A stretch of DNA of 64,000 bases from Whalleya microplaca (taxonomy: Eukaryota; Ascomycota; Sordariomycetes; Xylariales; Xylariaceae): assembly GCA_022497155.1 (NCBI GenBank), contig MU385727.1:1-64000 (forward strand). The letters are read 5' to 3'. The position numbers and the translations under genes are program-made. How positions within the stretch are numbered: the first letter of the stretch is position 1; every line of letters starts with the position of its first letter. Positions 60,806-64,000 of this stretch are shown here, piece after piece. The notes under the pieces were generated by a model that did not search any database, was not told the origin of the DNA, and saw only the letters and a program-made list of their open reading frames with translations.

Positions 60806-63800
60806 TTTTTTTCAGCCTTATAATAGCAAGCCTTTAGAAATTAAGTATAAATTTTCTAACCTTATATTTTTAGCCTATATATTATATTCCGAAAGTTATA
60901 ATATATATAAGTTTATTAATATATTTACTCCCTATTTATATTACTTTTATAATTAAATTAGTTAATTAAGTCTTTAGTTTAATAATATTCGATTAAAAGC
61001 GCTTTAATAATCTTATTATTTAATTTATTTTAGCTTAAAAATATTAGGTAGACGTAAATAATAATGCCGTTAAAAAATATAGCTTTATTATATATATTAT
61101 AAATAAGGACTAGCGGGTAAACTTAATTTCGGCCTAATTCCGATTTTTCTAAATATAAAACGCCTTATTATAAACCTATTATTCGGAATATAATTTTATT
61201 AATTATAATAAAAATAAAAAGGTTAGTTTTAAATTATATTTTTAGTTTTTTTTAAATATTATTATTAACGTTTTATAAAACCCCCGCCGCTAATATTAAT
61301 TACTTATTTTTAAGTGTAAGACAGTTGCTTGTGCGGCTTTCTGTCCCTTAAAATATAAGGCTATAAATCTTATATTTATTTAATTAGTTCTTTTTCGGGG
61401 CTGTTTCTAATAATTTTCTAATCTTATAACTAGCGTTAAACTTACGCCGATATAAGTAAATTTTATTTTAATATAAAGGACTATAGTTTCGCTATATAAA
61501 CTATTATTATTTAAGCGTTTATAAAAAATATATATTTAGCTTTTATAGCGGCGTATCTCGATTATCCTTAGGTTATATTTCTAGTTAAATTAAAATAAGA
61601 ACTTTTAAATTTTAATTAGGTTATCGGCTTAGCTCCGGGGTCTTTTTAGGGATACTATATTATAGCTTAATTAGTAAAATATAAAATAAATAATCCTAAA
61701 AACTTAGGCTTAAATTTTAATAATATTAGTAAAACTATTATCTCCCTATTTAATATTATAAGTAGCTATTTAATTTGCCTATTTTTAAATTTAATTTTTA
61801 AAATACTATTTATAACGGCCGCTTCTTTTATATTATTATCTCTCGGTTTTTATTTTTATTTATTAGTTTTCCGGGCCTTTATTATTTTAAGTTATATAGC
61901 CTATTTGCTTTTAAGTTCGAATCTTAAAATGCCATATATAATAGCTATTTTTTTATTTATTTTATAATAATATATAATATTATTTTAATTATCGGTAGTT
62001 TATTTAATTATTTAAAAGGATATATTTAGCTTGCTTTCTTATTTTTTTTAGTACTTTTTTATAATTATTTTATTTTAGCGTTTAAAAATTATAATATTTA
62101 ATATTAGCTGCTAGCTATTTTATAATTTATTATACTATTATTAAATTTTTTATTTTCTATTTTTTTTTTTTTTTACTTTCGCTTATATTTTATAATATTA
62201 TCTTAAACGTTAGCTATATTTTCGGCTATTATTTATTAGTTATATTTAACGGGCTATTTATTTTATTTTATTTCGTAATATACCTTGCTTTAATATACCT
62301 AATAATTAATTACATTTTTAATTGCTTATTTTTTATTATTTTTTAAGTTAGATATAAATAAAGGGTCGGATAATTTAGCTTCCTATAATTCTAAAAGTTA
62401 TATAAGGAATATATTATAAATTTAATTATATTTTACGGGTAAAGCAAGCCGGTAGGCTTAAAAGCTAATTTTTATAACAATTTTAAAAGGTTTTATAAAT
62501 TTTAAAGCGAGCTTAAAATATTTTAGTTATAAGTTCTTAATTAAAAAGCCGACTTTTTAGCTAACGTATAAAGTTAAAGAGGTATATTTATTATTATAAT
62601 ATTTCGTGTATAATTTATTAGTATTTTTTTAATAATTTTTTAAATCTTTTTGGAGTTATTCCAAATGTTCTAGTCGGGTATATATCCCGGGGACTTTTTT
62701 TATAGCAAAAAACTTTAGTACGAAAGTGCGAAACTCTAGGAAATACCTATATAAGATTTTAAAAGGCGCTTTTCCGGTCGTCCGATTAGTAGTAAAATTT
62801 ATAGCAAACGCGGCATAAGGTAATAACTTTAGCTATATTATTTATTAAGTTTTAATAAAGTTTCGTAAATATATTTTTAACGTTTAGTTTATCCGCTTCG
62901 TTTATTTATTAATTTGGGGGTAAAACGTTATTAAAAGTTATAATTTTATCTTACTATAATAGTAAAATTTAGACTAAAATTTATTTATAAAAATAAGTTC
63001 CCGATTTAATATAATAGTTATAGGGGCACTAAATTAACATTCGATTTTTTATAAAATAATTAAGCTAATTAAGCGGCGTTTAAATAAGTAAATACTATAA
63101 ATAAAAAGGTTATTTTTATAAAACGGTTTATAATTATTAAAATAGCGTTTACGTCTTATTTTTTATAAAAAAAAAGGGTAATTTAGTAATAAAGTCTATA
63201 GATAATTTTTATATAAGATATTTTAAAATAAGTAAAATATTTAGTTTACTGTAAAAATAGTGGTATTTTGCTTTAGACTTAAAGCAGATCTCGTAATATT
63301 ATATATAATCCCGAACGTCCCGTTATAAGTCTTTCTAATAAAACTTCCGGGCTAATAGCTAATAAGTCTGTTTTTATCCGAAATAGTTAGCTAGCTTATT
63401 ATCGTAATATAATTCGATTAGCTATAATTAAAGGGATTTTTCCTAAGATATATAAATCTATTAATTAAAAAAATAAAGTTATAAGGCCCTAGGCTTTATT
63501 AGGTATTTTAAATAGGATTAATAGTAATATAGGATTAAATTATTCGATATTCGGGGTCCTTTTATTATATATCTTAAATAAGGGTAATTAGGTCCGGGAA
63601 GTACTTATTTTAATAATAGGTTTCGTTTTTAGCCGTATGGCGGGCTTTATGTCGGGTAATAGTTTAGGCTAATACCTATTAAATATTTGCCGGAATATAA
63701 ATATATTTTATAGAAATAAGTATTTTTAAAAGCTTATCGTTAATTATAAGGCTTTAGTTTATTATTATTTTCCATTTTAAAATAAACAATAGTATTAAGT

Positions 63801-64000
63801 TATTAGACCGTTTTATTATATAGTCGGGACATTTTAAAATAAAATCGGCAGGGTTTTATTTTCCGGGCTAGTGTTTAATAATAAAATTAAATAAAGTTAA
63901 TAATATATACCATTTAGCTTGCTTTATATTAAATTTTAAATTAGTTATAAAATTAGTTAAATTAGCGTAGTTTATATAAACTTTTATAAGGAATTTGCTT
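59988..64000 (-). mobile_element. Ty3/Gypsy retrotransposon A3, 3' half, runs off window
   Basis: On the minus strand it aligns with A1 from about 5478 to the 3' end. The 3' LTR (60805-59988, 818 bp) begins TGTTACG and ends CTCTAACA, preceded by the purine tract GGCTGAAAAAAA. The LTR is the least damaged of family A and gives the uninterrupted form of the A1 3' LTR, including the empty target of the 211-bp element at 60551-60555. Internal pol is heavily RIP-mutated. Confidence 0.85.

Overview
The window looks like a piece of a filamentous ascomycete (Pezizomycotina) genome, from an AT-rich, transposon-filled isochore degraded by repeat-induced point mutation (RIP). Most of it is extremely AT-rich, CpA is scarce and TpA abundant. 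Retroelement genes can still be read through stop codons and substitutions explained by C->T/G->A change (Asp->Asn in the YxDD box of reverse transcriptase, Cys->Tyr and His->Tyr in zinc knuckles). Two short pockets of ordinary base composition interrupt the desert, at about 16.3-20.4 kb and 39.3-41.0 kb. I see no rRNA, tRNA or CRISPR.

Layout. 1-95 is the end of a hAT-like MITE. About 1.96-9.84 kb is a Ty3/Gypsy element (family A, copy A1); its 3' LTR was later hit by a solo LTR and by a 211-bp structured element. 10.9-11.5 kb is a decayed MITE. 11.5-15.2 kb holds two copies of a small non-autonomous LTR element (family T), one complete at 12670-15195 with a target-site duplication. 16.3-20.4 kb is the first unmutated pocket, with an intact MACPF (perforin-like) gene with C-terminal beta-prism repeats. 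21.9-30.2 kb is a Gypsy element (B). About 30.2-35.4 kb is another Gypsy relic (D), interrupted by a 1.4-kb MITE and a 307-bp solo LTR. 35.4-39.3 kb is degenerate sequence with further solo LTRs. 39.35-40.58 kb is an intact two-intron gene for saccharopine dehydrogenase (LYS1). 42.0-50.25 kb is a complete 8.2-kb Gypsy element (C) with matching target-site duplication. 51.2-55.3 kb is family A copy A2, 55.3-60.0 kb a gag-bearing relic (E) carrying a second complete MITE, and 60.0-64.0 kb family A copy A3 on the minus strand, running out of the window.

The only two genes that look functional are the MACPF gene and LYS1. Nothing indicates that they act together. LYS1 would catalyse the last step of the alpha-aminoadipate lysine pathway; the MACPF protein belongs to a membrane-inserting superfamily, with no function assignable here. 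The rest is a nested history of transposition: long elements are heavily mutated while several insertions shorter than about 320 bp are almost clean, as expected if RIP needs a minimum duplicated length.

Coordinates of the LTRs, MITEs, solo LTRs, target-site duplications and both genes were read to the base; boundaries of degenerate coding regions are approximate.
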